Below are positions 52,850 to 62,493 of a DNA stretch of 64,000 bases, piece by piece. The stretch's first letter is position 1; every line of letters begins with the position of its first letter. Made by a program: the position numbers and the translations under genes. The stretch comes from Glycomyces sp. TRM65418 (GTDB lineage: Bacteria > Actinomycetota > Actinomycetes > Mycobacteriales > Micromonosporaceae), in NCBI RefSeq assembly GCF_019710475.1, contig NZ_JAJFAX010000006.1, positions 1 through 64,000 on the forward strand, written 5' to 3'. The notes under the pieces were generated by a model. It was given only the letters and a program-made list of their open reading frames with translations, was not told the origin of the DNA and made no database searches.

Positions 52850-53920
52850 CTAACCGCCGATGGGCCGGTATCGCACCACCCTGTCCTGCTCCGAACCGTT
52901 CGAAGTGGTCACCCACAGCCAGCCGTCAGGGCCGAGCTCGACCGTCCGGATCCGGCCGAGCGTCGACTCCAGCACGGCGACCGGGTCGCCTGCCTCGCCG
53001 CCGGACACGGGCACCGTCCACAGGCGCTGGCCGCGCAGGGCCCCGATGTACATGGTGTCGCCGACGACCTCGGCCCCCGAAGGCGAGGCCTCCGAGGTCC
53101 TCCACGTCACCAGCGGATCGACGTACTCCGCCCCGCCGCCGGCCCCTTCGACCACCGGCCAGCCGTAGTTCGACCCGGCCTCGATGTGGTTGAGCTCGTC
53201 CCACGTGTTCTGGCCGAACTCGGTCGCGTACATCTCGCCGTCGGGGCCCCACGAGAGGCCCTGGACGTTCCGGTGCCCGTAGCTGTAGACCGGTGAGCCC
53301 TCGAACGGGTTGTCCTCGGGCACCGACCCGTCGGGCTCGACCCGCAGGATCTTCCCGCCGAGGCTGTCGAGGTCCTGCGAGTTGGCGGTGTCGTTCGCGT
53401 CGCCGGTGGTGATGTAGAGCATCCCGTCCGGCCCGAAGGACAGGCGACCACCGTTGTGGTTGAGCGCCACCGGAATGCCGGTGAGGACCGGTTCGGGTTC
53501 GAAGCGGTCGAGGGTGAACCGGACGACCCGGTTGTCCTCCGGCGTGGACAGATACGCGTAGATCCAGCCGTCGGTCGCGAAGTCGGGGGAGACCGCCAGG
53601 CCGAGCAGGCCGCGCTCGTCCCACTGCCCCTCGCCGCCGACGACGTCGAGGTTGCCGAGGACCACGGTGGCGGCGTCGGCGCCGACCCGCAGGACGTCCC
53701 CCGAATTGCGTTCGGCCACGATCCCGGAGCCGTCCGGGAGGAACGTCAGCCCCCACGGGATCGTGAGCCCCGTGGCGACCGTGTGCCCGGTGTTGAAGTC
53801 GAATGCCGGCTGCTGGGCGGGCTCGACCGTCGAGCCCTCCTCGGCCGCCGCGGTGGCCGTGCCCACGGCCAGGATCATTCCGGCGAGCGCCGCGCCGATG
53901 GCGGGCAGTCTGCGTCGCAT
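52850..53920 (-). CDS. secreted PQQ-dependent sugar dehydrogenase homologue
   Basis: A 356-residue exported protein with a signal peptide (about 1-28, RRRLPAIGAALAGMILAVGT) and a six-bladed propeller of the soluble glucose/sorbosone dehydrogenase family. Blade motifs are GLTIPWGLTFLPDGS, DERGLLGLAVSPDF, HNGGRLSFGPDGMLYITTGD, SYGHRNVQGLSWGPDG and GSNYGWPVVEGAGG. The HNGGRL and GHRNVQG loops bind PQQ and calcium in the family, so aldose oxidation is the expected reaction. AAGGAG lies 6 nt before the ATG at 53918-53920. It is divergent from the GH43 gene, which suggests a shared role in external sugar use, though this is inference. Confidence 0.9.
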   Translation of the reverse strand: MRRRLPAIGAALAGMILAVGTATAAAEEGSTVEPAQQPAFDFNTGHTVATGLTIPWGLTFLPDGSGIVAERNSGDVLRVGADAATVVLGNLDVVGGEGQWDERGLLGLAVSPDFATDGWIYAYLSTPEDNRVVRFTLDRFEPEPVLTGIPVALNHNGGRLSFGPDGMLYITTGDANDTANSQDLDSLGGKILRVEPDGSVPEDNPFEGSPVYSYGHRNVQGLSWGPDGEMYATEFGQNTWDELNHIEAGSNYGWPVVEGAGGGAEYVDPLVTWRTSEASPSGAEVVGDTMYIGALRGQRLWTVPVSGGEAGDPVAVLESTLGRIRTVELGPDGWLWVTTSNGSEQDRVVRYRPIGG

Positions 53921-54178
53921 GGCTGCTCCTTGTCTCTCATGGTGCCGGGTACAGAAAGCGAAGAAAGTAGTATATAGAGGCATATCGATTGAATTGCCAT
54001 CCTAGGCACGGATCGGCTCGGATGTCCAGGCGCTCTCTGCCGGCGAAATCGATCAAGAATCGTGACATTCACATGTTCACTTATGCCGATGGTTGGAATA
54101 AGCTGACCGGTGTCCTCTTGGTTATCGCTCACTCAGGCCCCGACCTGTGCGATCGGTCGAACGTAGATAGGTTGGACA

Positions 54179-56383
54179 ATGACGTCTCATCGATTCATCG
54201 GCGCCCTCGTCGCGATTGCGGCGGTGGCGCTTCCGGCGTCGGCGGCGGTGGCCGCGCCCGCCGACGGCCCCCTGCTCTGGTACCAATTCGACGAGACGAG
54301 CGGCACCGTCGTCGCCGACGCCTCCGGCAACGGCCGCGACGGCACCCTCGTCGGCGGCGGCTGGGGCGAGGGCCCGGATCTCGGCAGCGTGCGACTGGAC
54401 GGCGTCGACGACTACGTCGACCTGCCCGACGACCTGCTGGCCGGCCTCGACGCGATCACCGTGACCGCCGAGGTCTACATCGAGCCCGACCAGGCGAGCC
54501 CCTACTTCATCTACGGCCTCGGCAACTCCAGCGGTTCCTGGGGGAGCGGCTACCTCTTCACCACCGGCAACGGCTACCGGACCTCGATCTCCACCTGCCA
54601 CTGGACCTGCGAGCAAAACGCCTCCACCGGCTCGAACCTCGCCCGCGGCACCTGGAACCACCTCGCCTACACCCTCGAAGGCGGCACCGCCGTCCTCTAC
54701 CTCAACGGCCAGGAAGTCGCCCGCAACGAGGCCGTCACGATCACGCCCGGCGACATCGGCTCCGGCGCCACCACGGCCAACTACCTCGGACGCTCCCTCT
54801 ACAGCGGCGACCGGTACCTCCACGGGAAGTTCGCGGACTTCCGCATCTACGACGGCGCGCTCACCGGCGCCGAGATCGGCGAGCAGGCCGCCCACATCAG
54901 CGCCGACAAGGCCGCCGAGGACGCCGCCGCCATCGACCTCGGCGACACCGCCGCCGTCACCGCCGACCTCGACCTCCCCGCCACGGGCTCGAACGGCTCC
55001 CGGATCACGTGGGCCTCCAGCGATCCCGCCGTCATCGACCCCTCCGGCGCGGTCGCCCGCCCCGCGATGGAGGACGACGACGCCACCGTCACCCTCACCG
55101 CCACGGTCACCCTCGGCACCGTCCGAGAGCGACGCGACTTCCCGGTGACCGTCCTCGCCGAATACGACGACGAGGAGGCGGTCGACCTGGACGCCGCCGC
55201 CGTCGCGATCCCGAACCTCGACGACGTCCGCTCGGCGATCCACCTGCCCACCGAGGGCGCCAACGGCTCCACCATCACCTGGAGGTCCAACAAGCCCGAC
55301 GTCATCGACGCCACCGGCGTCGTCGACCGCGAGGAACCCGGCGGCAAGACCCGGAAGGTCAAGCTCACCGCCACCGTGACCCGCGGCGGAGAGAAGCGGC
55401 GACTGCACTTCACCGCCACCGTGCCGCCGATGCCGACGCCGGCCGACTACACCGGCTACTTCTTCACCTACTTCACCGGCGAGGGCACCGCCACCGGCGA
55501 GCAGGTCTACGGCGCGCTCAGCGACGGCAACGACCCGCTCGCCTTCACCGAGCTCAACGACGCCCGTCCGATCCTCACCTCCGACCAAGGCGAGCAGGGC
55601 GTCCGCGACCCGTACATCATCCGCTCGCCCGAAGGCGACCGATTCTTCCTCATCGCCACCGACCTGAAGATCAACGGCAACGGCGACTGGAACCGGGCCC
55701 AGCGCCACGGCAGCCTCTCGATCATGGTCTGGGAATCCGACGACCTCGTGAACTGGAGCGACGGCCGCCTCGTCGAGGTCTCGCCCGAGAACGCCGGCGC
55801 CACCTGGGCCCCCGAGGCCTACTGGGACCCCGAGCAGCGGGCCTACGTCGTCTACTGGGCCTCGCCGCTGTTCACCACCCCCGACCACTCCGAAGGCTTC
55901 TACCACCGCATGATGTACGCGACCACCCGCGACTTCGTGCACTTCTCGGACGCGCGGGTGTGGGTCGACCAGGGCTACTCCACGATCGACTCGACCATGA
56001 TCGAAGCGGACGGCGCCTACTACCGCTTCACCAAGGACGAGCGGTCCAACTCGTCCTCGACGCCGTGCGGCAAGTACATCCTCGCCGAGACCGCGACCTC
56101 GCTGGCCCCCGACGCCGAATGGGCGTTCCTCGCCGAGTGCATCGGCTCGGGCGCCATCGGCGCGGGTGAGGGCCCGCTGGTCTTCAAGTCCAACACCGAG
56201 GACAGGTGGTACCTCTTCATCGACGAGTTCGGCGGCCGCGGCTACGTCCCCTTCGAGACCACCGACCTCGCCTCCGGGGAATGGACCCCTGTGGCCGAGT
56301 ACGATCTGCCGTCGAGCCCCCGCCACGGCACCGTCCTGCCGGTGACCGCCGCCGAGTACGCGCGGCTGCAATCGGCTTGGTAA
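54179..56383 (+). CDS. secreted LamG-GH43 glycoside hydrolase (arabinanase-like)
   Basis: A 734-residue exported enzyme. Signal peptide (about 1-26), then a LamG/concanavalin-like domain (about 30-235, ending FADFRIYDGALTGAEI), two bacterial Ig-like domains of the type ITWASSDPAVIDPSG and ITWRSNKPDVIDATG (about 240-420), and a GH43 five-bladed propeller (about 425-734). GH43 markers are RDPYIIRSPEGDRFFLIATD and GATWAPEAYWDPEQRAYVVY, which contain the expected catalytic carboxylates. It is likely an exo- or endo-acting arabinan/xylan side-chain enzyme. It is divergent from the sugar dehydrogenase gene. A short promoter-like TAGGTT lies just before the ATG, so the leader may be very short. Confidence 0.9.
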   Translation: MTSHRFIGALVAIAAVALPASAAVAAPADGPLLWYQFDETSGTVVADASGNGRDGTLVGGGWGEGPDLGSVRLDGVDDYVDLPDDLLAGLDAITVTAEVYIEPDQASPYFIYGLGNSSGSWGSGYLFTTGNGYRTSISTCHWTCEQNASTGSNLARGTWNHLAYTLEGGTAVLYLNGQEVARNEAVTITPGDIGSGATTANYLGRSLYSGDRYLHGKFADFRIYDGALTGAEIGEQAAHISADKAAEDAAAIDLGDTAAVTADLDLPATGSNGSRITWASSDPAVIDPSGAVARPAMEDDDATVTLTATVTLGTVRERRDFPVTVLAEYDDEEAVDLDAAAVAIPNLDDVRSAIHLPTEGANGSTITWRSNKPDVIDATGVVDREEPGGKTRKVKLTATVTRGGEKRRLHFTATVPPMPTPADYTGYFFTYFTGEGTATGEQVYGALSDGNDPLAFTELNDARPILTSDQGEQGVRDPYIIRSPEGDRFFLIATDLKINGNGDWNRAQRHGSLSIMVWESDDLVNWSDGRLVEVSPENAGATWAPEAYWDPEQRAYVVYWASPLFTTPDHSEGFYHRMMYATTRDFVHFSDARVWVDQGYSTIDSTMIEADGAYYRFTKDERSNSSSTPCGKYILAETATSLAPDAEWAFLAECIGSGAIGAGEGPLVFKSNTEDRWYLFIDEFGGRGYVPFETTDLASGEWTPVAEYDLPSSPRHGTVLPVTAAEYARLQSAW

Positions 56384-56399
56384 CCGTCGCGACATGAGC

Positions 56400-56437
56400 G
56401 GGCCTCCGCACACGTGGAAGTGGAGGCCCTCCTTTAT
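56400..56437 (+). terminator. terminator after the GH43 gene
   Basis: GGGCCTCC and GGAGGCCC form an 8-bp stem followed by TCCTTTA, 16 bp after the stop. Confidence 0.6.
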
Positions 56438-56478
56438 GCTCGAACCGGAAGCAGATCCCCCCGAAACCAGGAGCAATC

Positions 56479-57360
56479 ATGTCCTCCCGTACCGCAACCC
56501 GCCTGCTCGGCGCGCTGGCCGTCCCGGCCCTCGGCTTCGGTCTCGCCGCGTGCGGCTCCGACGAGCCCGCGAACGAGTCCAACGACACCGCCGGCGACCA
56601 AGAGGCCGTCGCCGCGCTCAGCCCCCAGGAGGCCGTCCTCGCCTCCGTCGAGGGCCTGAACGCCTCCTCGTACAAGATGGAGTCGAGCATGACCGTCAAC
56701 GGTCTCGACTTCATGACGATGACCGGCGAGTACGACGGCGAGAGCTCGCACGCCAGCGCCGACATCCTCATGAGCGCCATGCTGGACGCCTCCGGCGAAG
56801 AGATGACCGCCGAGGAGCGGGCGATGATGGAGAGCATGTTCGGCGACATGCACTCCGAGACCATCGTCGTCGACCAGACGCTCTACATGCAGATGACCGG
56901 CGGCATGTTCGACGCCATGGCCGAGAGCTACGGCGAGGACGCCTGGTTCACCATGGACCTCACCTCCGACGCGGCCCTCAGCGAGGTCTACTCGCAGTAC
57001 GGCGGCATGGACCTCGGCCAGCAGACCGAGCTCATCCTCTCCGAGCTGGAGAACGTCGAAGAGACCGCCGACAACACCTTCACCGGTACGCTCAGCGCCG
57101 ACTCCGAGGCCATGTCGTCCCTGGCCGACGCCTCCGGCAGCGACGCGGCCGCGATGGTCGAGGGCACCGAGGTGACCGTGGTGCTCGACGACGAGGGCCT
57201 GCTCAAGACCATGACCATGACGATGCCCGAGGTCGACGGCATGGCCATGGAGATGACCTCCGAGATCGTCGAGATCGGCGGCTCGTACGACATCGCGGCC
57301 CCCGAGTCGACCAACCTGCACGATTTCGAGGAGCTCATGGCCGGCATGGGCGGCATGTAG
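56479..57360 (+). CDS. secreted lipoprotein (LprG/LppX-like)
   Basis: A 293-residue lipoprotein. The lipobox is LAAC with Cys25, after a signal peptide. The mature part is acidic and unusually Met-rich (MSAMLDASGEEMTAEERAMM, MTMTMPEVDGMAMEM). A beta-rich fold with a repeated pattern recalls the LppX/LprAFG lipid-binding lipoproteins of mycobacteria, but identity looks low and the call is tentative. It may bind lipids or metals at the membrane. A strong intrinsic terminator follows. Confidence 0.75.
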   Translation: MSSRTATRLLGALAVPALGFGLAACGSDEPANESNDTAGDQEAVAALSPQEAVLASVEGLNASSYKMESSMTVNGLDFMTMTGEYDGESSHASADILMSAMLDASGEEMTAEERAMMESMFGDMHSETIVVDQTLYMQMTGGMFDAMAESYGEDAWFTMDLTSDAALSEVYSQYGGMDLGQQTELILSELENVEETADNTFTGTLSADSEAMSSLADASGSDAAAMVEGTEVTVVLDDEGLLKTMTMTMPEVDGMAMEMTSEIVEIGGSYDIAAPESTNLHDFEELMAGMGGM

Positions 57361-57375
57361 TCCCCATACGCACGA

Positions 57376-57408
57376 GGCCGCCGCACCGGATCGGTGCGGC
57401 GGCCTTTT
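57376..57408. terminator. intrinsic terminator after the lipoprotein gene
   Basis: GGCCGCCGCACC and GGTGCGGCGGCC form a perfect 12-bp stem with a 5-nt loop and a TTTT tail, also facing the convergent cstA gene. Confidence 0.85.
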
Positions 57409-57427
57409 CGCGTGCGCTGCCCGCTGC

Positions 57428-59176
57428 TCAGTCCGCGGCCTTCTCGGTCGCCGCCTCCTCGGACTCCTCGGAGGGGGCCGTGCGGGCCGGGCCCTGCCGG
57501 TCGTTCCAGGCGAGGACGAGGCCGCGGGCGGCCTCCGCGATCATCCAGACCGCCAGCACGAAGATGAGCGCGTCGAGCGGCGCGAGCACCCACTCGCCCT
57601 GTTCGATGAACTTGCCGAGGTTCACGATGAGCGCCCAGGTCGTCATCGCCACCAGGAACACCAGCGGGACGAGGATCGCGATCGGGTTGGAGCGGCGCTT
57701 GGTCACCCACACCGCGATCACGGCGAGCGCGAGGCCGGCCAGGAGCTGGTTGGTGGTGCCGAACAGCTGCCACAGCACCCCGAAGGCGTATCCGGCGTCC
57801 TCGCCGCCCGGCATGAGGGCCAGGGCGAGCGGGACGGCGACGGCGACGAGCCCGGCGAGCGTCAGGTTGTCCGCCAGGCGGCGCCAGCCGACCAGCTGGG
57901 CGATCTCCTGCACGACGTACCGCTGCAGCCGGACGCCGGTGTCCATGGTCGTGGCCGCGAAGGAGATCACGACGACCGCGCCGAAGATGACGGCCAGGTC
58001 GAAGGGGATGCCGATGTTGTTCGCGAACGTGGCGATGCCGGTCACGAAGTTGCCGACCGCGCCGCCCGAGGCGGTCCCGAAGTCGGCGTAGAGCCCGTCC
58101 CATTCGGCGCGTGAGGCGGCCACGCCCGCGCCGACGGCGAGGATCGAGCACAGCGCGAGCGTGCCCTCGCCGAGCGCGCCGCCGTAGCCGACGTACTTCG
58201 CGTCGGTCTCCTTGTCGAGCTGCTTGGCCGTGGTGCCGGAGGAGACCAGGCAGTGGAAGCCGGAGATCGCGCCGCAGGCGACGGTGATGAACAGGAACGG
58301 GAAGAGGCTCGGGCTGCCTTCGGGGACGGCGTTGATCGCGGGCGCGACCATCGTGTTCCATCCGACGCCCACGCCGAGGAGCACGATCGCGAGCGCGATG
58401 AACAGCTGGTGGGAGTTGATGTAGTCCCGCGGCTGGAGGAGCACCCACACCGGGATGCGCGAGGCGATGAAGGTGTAGACGAAGAGGATCACGATCCACA
58501 CGTTGCGGGTCTGCTCGACCCCGAGCGCCTCCGCGAGCGGCGTGATGTCCACCGGGACGGCCTGGCCGACCCAGATGAGCAGGTACAGGGCCGCGACGCC
58601 GAGCAGGCTCGGGACGAGGGCGGCGCTGCGCCTGCGGTAGACGTGGTAGCCGATGGCGATCGCGATGGGGATCTCGCCGAAGATCGGGATCACCGCGCCG
58701 GGGTTGGCGACCAGCAGGTTGCCGATGACCACCGAGAAGACGGCGTTCACGAGGGTCAGCAGGAAGAAGATGACGATCAGGAACAGGGTCCCGGCGCGCC
58801 GTCCGATCACGTCCTTGGTGAGCGTACCGATGCCTCGGGCCCGGTGCCGCACGGAGAGCACGAGGGCGCCCATGTCGTGGACGCCGGCGGCGACGATGGT
58901 GCCGAGGACGATCCAGATCAGGGCGGGCATCCAGCCCCAGTAGACGGCGATGGCCGGGCCGACGATGGGCGCGGCGCCGGCCACCGAGGTGAAGTGGTGT
59001 CCGAAGAGGACGTGCTTGTTGGTGGGGACGAAGTCGACGCCGTCGCGGTACCGGTGGGCGGGGGTCACGTAGTCCGGGTCGAGCCGGTAGACCTTTTGGG
59101 CGAGATACCGGGCGTAGAAGAGGAATCCGCAGGCGAACAGCGCGAGGACCGCTATCGCCAGGACCATGGCGGGCAT
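57428..59176 (-). CDS. cstA: carbon starvation protein CstA
   Basis: A 582-residue inner-membrane transporter of the CstA family with about 16 membrane segments. Family motifs are VPTNKHVLFGHHFTSVAGAA, PIVGPAIAVYWGW, GFHCLVSSGTTAKQL, FAATTMDTGVRLQRYV and GTTNQLLAGLALAV. Enteric members import pyruvate or peptides under carbon starvation. The ATG at 59174-59176 follows GGGAGG by 5 nt; a frame extending 12 residues upstream has no ribosome binding site. The gene is single and divergent from rarA. Confidence 0.95.
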   Translation of the reverse strand: MPAMVLAIAVLALFACGFLFYARYLAQKVYRLDPDYVTPAHRYRDGVDFVPTNKHVLFGHHFTSVAGAAPIVGPAIAVYWGWMPALIWIVLGTIVAAGVHDMGALVLSVRHRARGIGTLTKDVIGRRAGTLFLIVIFFLLTLVNAVFSVVIGNLLVANPGAVIPIFGEIPIAIAIGYHVYRRRSAALVPSLLGVAALYLLIWVGQAVPVDITPLAEALGVEQTRNVWIVILFVYTFIASRIPVWVLLQPRDYINSHQLFIALAIVLLGVGVGWNTMVAPAINAVPEGSPSLFPFLFITVACGAISGFHCLVSSGTTAKQLDKETDAKYVGYGGALGEGTLALCSILAVGAGVAASRAEWDGLYADFGTASGGAVGNFVTGIATFANNIGIPFDLAVIFGAVVVISFAATTMDTGVRLQRYVVQEIAQLVGWRRLADNLTLAGLVAVAVPLALALMPGGEDAGYAFGVLWQLFGTTNQLLAGLALAVIAVWVTKRRSNPIAILVPLVFLVAMTTWALIVNLGKFIEQGEWVLAPLDALIFVLAVWMIAEAARGLVLAWNDRQGPARTAPSEESEEAATEKAAD

Positions 59177-59339
59177 CCTTGCCTCCCAATGTGATTGTGA
59201 TGTGGGCAACATTTCGGTGCTCCCAACTTAGGGTAGGCAATCACGCCTGTCAATGCTTCTGCGGCGATGGGCCCGGAACCTCCCGGTTCGACGGCGGATC
59301 TGCGTTCTGCCTATGCAGATGGCTTACGCTGGAGAGGAC

Positions 59340-60722
59340 ATGGACGCACCAGGCTTGTTCGACATCGCCGGCCCCCCGGAACCCCAGGGCTCGGGCATCC
59401 TCGGCACCGGCTCGGCCACCGGCGACGAGCCGCTGGCCGTGCGGATGCGCCCGCGCACGCTCGACGAGCTCGTGGGCCAGGACCACCTCCTCGGGCCCGG
59501 CTCGCCCCTGCGCCAGGTGGTCGAGGGCCGCCAGCCGCTCTCGGTGATCCTGTGGGGCCCGCCCGGCTCCGGCAAGACCACCATCGCGCACCTCGTCGCG
59601 CAATCCGGCGACCGGCGCTTCCGCGCGATGTCGGCGCTCAACTCCGGCGTCAAGGACGTGCGCGCCGCGATCGACGAGGCCCGCCGCGTCCGCCGCACCG
59701 GCGGCCCCCAGACGATCCTGTTCATCGACGAGGTCCACCGCTTCACCAAGACCCAGCAGGACTCCCTGCTCGGCGCCGTCGAGGACCGCACCATCACGCT
59801 CCTGGCCGCCACCACCGAGAACCCCTACTTCTCGGTCGTCGCCCCGCTCGTGAGCCGCTGCGTGCTCCTCACCCTGCGCGAACTCGACGCCACCGACATC
59901 GGCGAGCTCGTCGACCGGGCCGTGGCCGACGAACGCGGCCTCGGCGGCGCGGTCACCCTCGAACCCGAGGTCCGCGACCACCTCGTGCGCACCGCCGCCG
60001 GCGACGCCCGCAAGGCCCTCACCGCACTGGAGGCCGCGGCGCTCACGGTCCAGGCGGACGACCCCGGGAAGCCGCCCGCCATCACCGTCGCCGTCGTCGA
60101 AGCCGCCATCGACACCGCCGCGGTCCGCTACGACCGGGACGGCGACGGCCACTACGACGTCGCCAGCGCCCTCATCAAGAGCCTGCGCGGCTCCGACGTG
60201 GACGCCGCGATGCACTACCTCGCACGGATGATCGTCGCGGGGGAGGACCCGCGCTTCATCGCCCGCCGCCTGGTCGTCTTCGCGTCCGAGGACGTCGGCA
60301 TGGCCGACCCGACCGCGCTCCAGACGGCCACGGCCGCCGCCACGGCCGTCGAGCGGATCGGCCTGCCCGAGGCCCGCATCAACCTCGCCCAGGCCGTGGC
60401 GCACCTGGCGACCGCCCCGAAGTCGAACGCGGTCATCGTCGCGATCGACGAGGCCATTCGCGACGTGCGCCAAGGGAAGGTCGGCCCGGTGCCGCCCGAC
60501 CTGCGCGACTCCCACTACCAAGGCGCGGGCCAGCTCGGCCACGGCGTCTCCTACGTCTACCCGCACGACGACCCACGCGGAGTCGTCCCGCAGCGGTACG
60601 CCCCGGACGTGGTCGCCGGGCGCGACTACTACCGCCCGACCCGGCACGGCAACGAGGCCGAGATCGGCCCGCGGCTCGAGAAGCTGCGCCGGATCGTCCG
60701 CAAGCGGGCCGATGGCGACTGA
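59340..60722 (+). CDS. rarA: replication-associated recombination protein A (RarA/MgsA)
   Basis: A 460-residue AAA+ ATPase of the RarA/WRNIP1 family that acts at stalled forks. It starts [11 protein letters not shown], then [20 protein letters not shown], Walker [10 protein letters not shown] and Walker [11 protein letters not shown] with sensor TTENPYF. The C-terminal domain contains [20 protein letters not shown] and [18 protein letters not shown] lies just before the ATG. The next gene overlaps its end by 11 bp. In actinomycetes rarA commonly precedes alaS with small membrane genes between, as here. Confidence 0.95.
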   Translation: MDAPGLFDIAGPPEPQGSGILGTGSATGDEPLAVRMRPRTLDELVGQDHLLGPGSPLRQVVEGRQPLSVILWGPPGSGKTTIAHLVAQSGDRRFRAMSALNSGVKDVRAAIDEARRVRRTGGPQTILFIDEVHRFTKTQQDSLLGAVEDRTITLLAATTENPYFSVVAPLVSRCVLLTLRELDATDIGELVDRAVADERGLGGAVTLEPEVRDHLVRTAAGDARKALTALEAAALTVQADDPGKPPAITVAVVEAAIDTAAVRYDRDGDGHYDVASALIKSLRGSDVDAAMHYLARMIVAGEDPRFIARRLVVFASEDVGMADPTALQTATAAATAVERIGLPEARINLAQAVAHLATAPKSNAVIVAIDEAIRDVRQGKVGPVPPDLRDSHYQGAGQLGHGVSYVYPHDDPRGVVPQRYAPDVVAGRDYYRPTRHGNEAEIGPRLEKLRRIVRKRADGD

Positions 60723-61272
60723 CCGTCCGCCGCGCCCCGGCCGCGCTTCGGACCGGCTGACGGCCGACCTGGAGCACACGGGCGCGCGCATCGAACGGCT
60801 GCGCATGACCGTCCTGGCCATCGCCGTCTCCGCGGTCCTCCTCGTGGCGGCCGTGCTGTGGCTGGGCCGGGCCTTCACCGTCGACCCGACGCGCCGGGCC
60901 GCCGACGAACTGGCCGTGCCCCGCTGGGCCGCCGTCACCGTGGCCGACGAGACCTACGGCAGCCGCTGGTGCCTGGGCGAGTGCCGGGTCCGGATGCGCA
61001 CCTGGACCTCCGAGGGCACCGTGGACGACACGGCGCGCGAGTACTGGCAGGCGGCCCTGAACGCGGGCTGGATCCCGGCCGACCCGGAGACCTGCATCGG
61101 CGGCCCCGGCGAGGAGGGCTGCTACGTGCGCGACGAGCTGTACCTCGAACTGTGGGTCGTCCCGGTCGACTGCGGGGACCGCTACGAGCTGTGCGTCGGC
61201 GCCGAGGTGACCGCCGTCGTGGCCGCCCGGGCCGCACTGCCGCGACTGGCCGAGGAGCGCCACACCGGTTGA
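60712..61272 (+). CDS. single-pass membrane protein of unknown function
   Basis: A 186-residue protein: Arg-rich cytoplasmic N-terminus, one membrane helix (about 33-53), and an extracytoplasmic domain of about 130 residues. The domain contains six cysteines at conserved-looking spacings ([25 protein letters not shown] and [12 protein letters not shown]), which probably form disulfides. No family is recognised. It starts inside the last codons of rarA (11-bp overlap), so it is coupled to a cytoplasmic repair gene, an odd pairing whose meaning is unknown. Confidence 0.75.
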   Translation: MATDRPPRPGRASDRLTADLEHTGARIERLRMTVLAIAVSAVLLVAAVLWLGRAFTVDPTRRAADELAVPRWAAVTVADETYGSRWCLGECRVRMRTWTSEGTVDDTAREYWQAALNAGWIPADPETCIGGPGEEGCYVRDELYLELWVVPVDCGDRYELCVGAEVTAVVAARAALPRLAEERHTG

Positions 61273-61619
61273 CGGCTCGGCGGCTTCGCCGAGACCGCCT
61301 GCCTGCGGCTCGCCGGTGCGCCGCCGCACGGCTCGCCGCCTTCACCAGGCCAACCGCCGCGGTGCAACTGGAAAGTGGACTGACTGCCCCATTGCACCGG
61401 ATGTCCGGTCCCGCAATGTAAGGTCGGTACCGCGCCGCTCAAGCGCGAGATTCCGGCCGAGTCGCCGGCGCCGCGTTTCCGGCGCGTTCGGGCCCACGGC
61501 GCCGACTCACGGCTCGCAGCCTGCGCTCGCAGGCCGTGGACGATCATGCCGAGGGCGGCCGAGAGACCACACACTTCATCGCCGGTGGAGCCACCGGCGG
61601 TATCGGACAGGGGGAGACC
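61273..61619. other. gap holding a hairpin and a nested inverted repeat
   Basis: There is no supported gene. CTCGGCG-GCTT-CGCCGAG (61276-61293) is a tight hairpin just after the preceding stop and may end that transcript. A nested inverted repeat follows: ATTGC at 61391, ACCGGA-TG-TCCGGT at 61396-61409 and GCAAT at 61413. It could be an operator for the DUF948 unit. A shorter start for the DUF948 protein leaves this region non-coding. Confidence 0.45.
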
Positions 61620-62126
61620 GTGCCTGAGGACACCGTTGCGGCGGGATGGACCGGAAGCGTCTGGGAGCTGGGGGTCCTGCTCGCCGGACTCGGATTCTTC
61701 CTGCTCTGCGTCATGCTCGCGTTCCGACTGATCAACAAGGCCACCGCCACGCTCAAACGGGTCAACTCGACCCTCGACAAGGTCGACCACGAGATCGGCC
61801 CGATCCTGCGGAACGTGAACACCACGCTCGACAACGTCAACGGGTCCCTCACGCAGGTCGAGGGCGAGCTGGAGAAGGTCGGCGCCATCACCGGGAACGC
61901 CGCGCACATCTCGTCGAACGTCGCCAACGTCACGAGCCTGGTCGTCGCGGCCGTCGGCTCGCCGCTGGTGAAGGCCGCCGCGTTCGGCTTCGGCCTGCGC
62001 TCGGCCGTGAAGAAGCGCAACCAGGGCGTCGAGGAGGACCAGGTCCGCCGCATGGTGGAGGCGTCCCGCCAGAGCAAGCGCGAGTCCAAGCGCGCCGCCA
62101 AGGCCCGCAAGCGCGTCACGCAGTAG
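61620..62126 (+). CDS. DUF948 family membrane protein
   Basis: A 168-residue protein. An N-terminal membrane helix (about 17-36) leads into an extended helical region (KRVNSTLDKVDHEIGPILR, VNTTLDNVNGSLTQVEGEL) typical of DUF948, then a hydrophobic stretch and a basic tail (RQSKRESKRAAKARKR). The GTG at 61620 with GGGGGAG upstream is preferred over an in-frame ATG 84 bp earlier. It belongs to the conserved DUF948-DUF6167-alaS cluster; its role is unknown, perhaps envelope-related. Confidence 0.87.
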   Translation: MPEDTVAAGWTGSVWELGVLLAGLGFFLLCVMLAFRLINKATATLKRVNSTLDKVDHEIGPILRNVNTTLDNVNGSLTQVEGELEKVGAITGNAAHISSNVANVTSLVVAAVGSPLVKAAAFGFGLRSAVKKRNQGVEEDQVRRMVEASRQSKRESKRAAKARKRVTQ

Positions 62127-62186
62127 CCGAGCAGTAATCGACTGGCGCCGCTGCCGGGCATCGGCGAGGATCGTGAGGGGAGTCCC

Positions 62187-62474
62187 GTGTTGAAACGGAT
62201 CATCTGGGTAGGCATCGGCATCGCCGTCGGCGTGGTCGTGGTCCGCAAGGTCACCAAGGTGGCGGAGTCGGTCACTCCCGGCGGGGTCGCCGAGCGTGTG
62301 GGCGATGCCGGTGCTGAAATGAAGGCGTCGTTCAAAGCGTTCTGGGCCGACGTCTCGGAGGCCAAGCAGGCCAAGGAGGCCGAGCTGTTCGACGCGATCG
62401 AGCGCGGCGAGGACGTCACGTCGCTCCTCGGCGAAGAGGACGACGAACAGGCCCTGAACGGCCGGCAGTACTAG
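62187..62474 (+). CDS. DUF6167 family protein
   Basis: A 95-residue protein with one N-terminal membrane helix (about 4-20, RIIWVGIGIAVGVVVVRK) and a charged helical remainder (FKAFWADVSEAKQAKEAELF) matching DUF6167, the usual neighbour of alaS in actinomycetes. The start is GTG 62187, with GAGGGGAG upstream. The alaS gene begins 19 bp after its stop, so the two are likely cotranscribed. Function is unknown. Confidence 0.85.
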   Translation: MLKRIIWVGIGIAVGVVVVRKVTKVAESVTPGGVAERVGDAGAEMKASFKAFWADVSEAKQAKEAELFDAIERGEDVTSLLGEEDDEQALNGRQY

Positions 62475-62493
62475 CCCTTGAAGGAGGTGCCCC

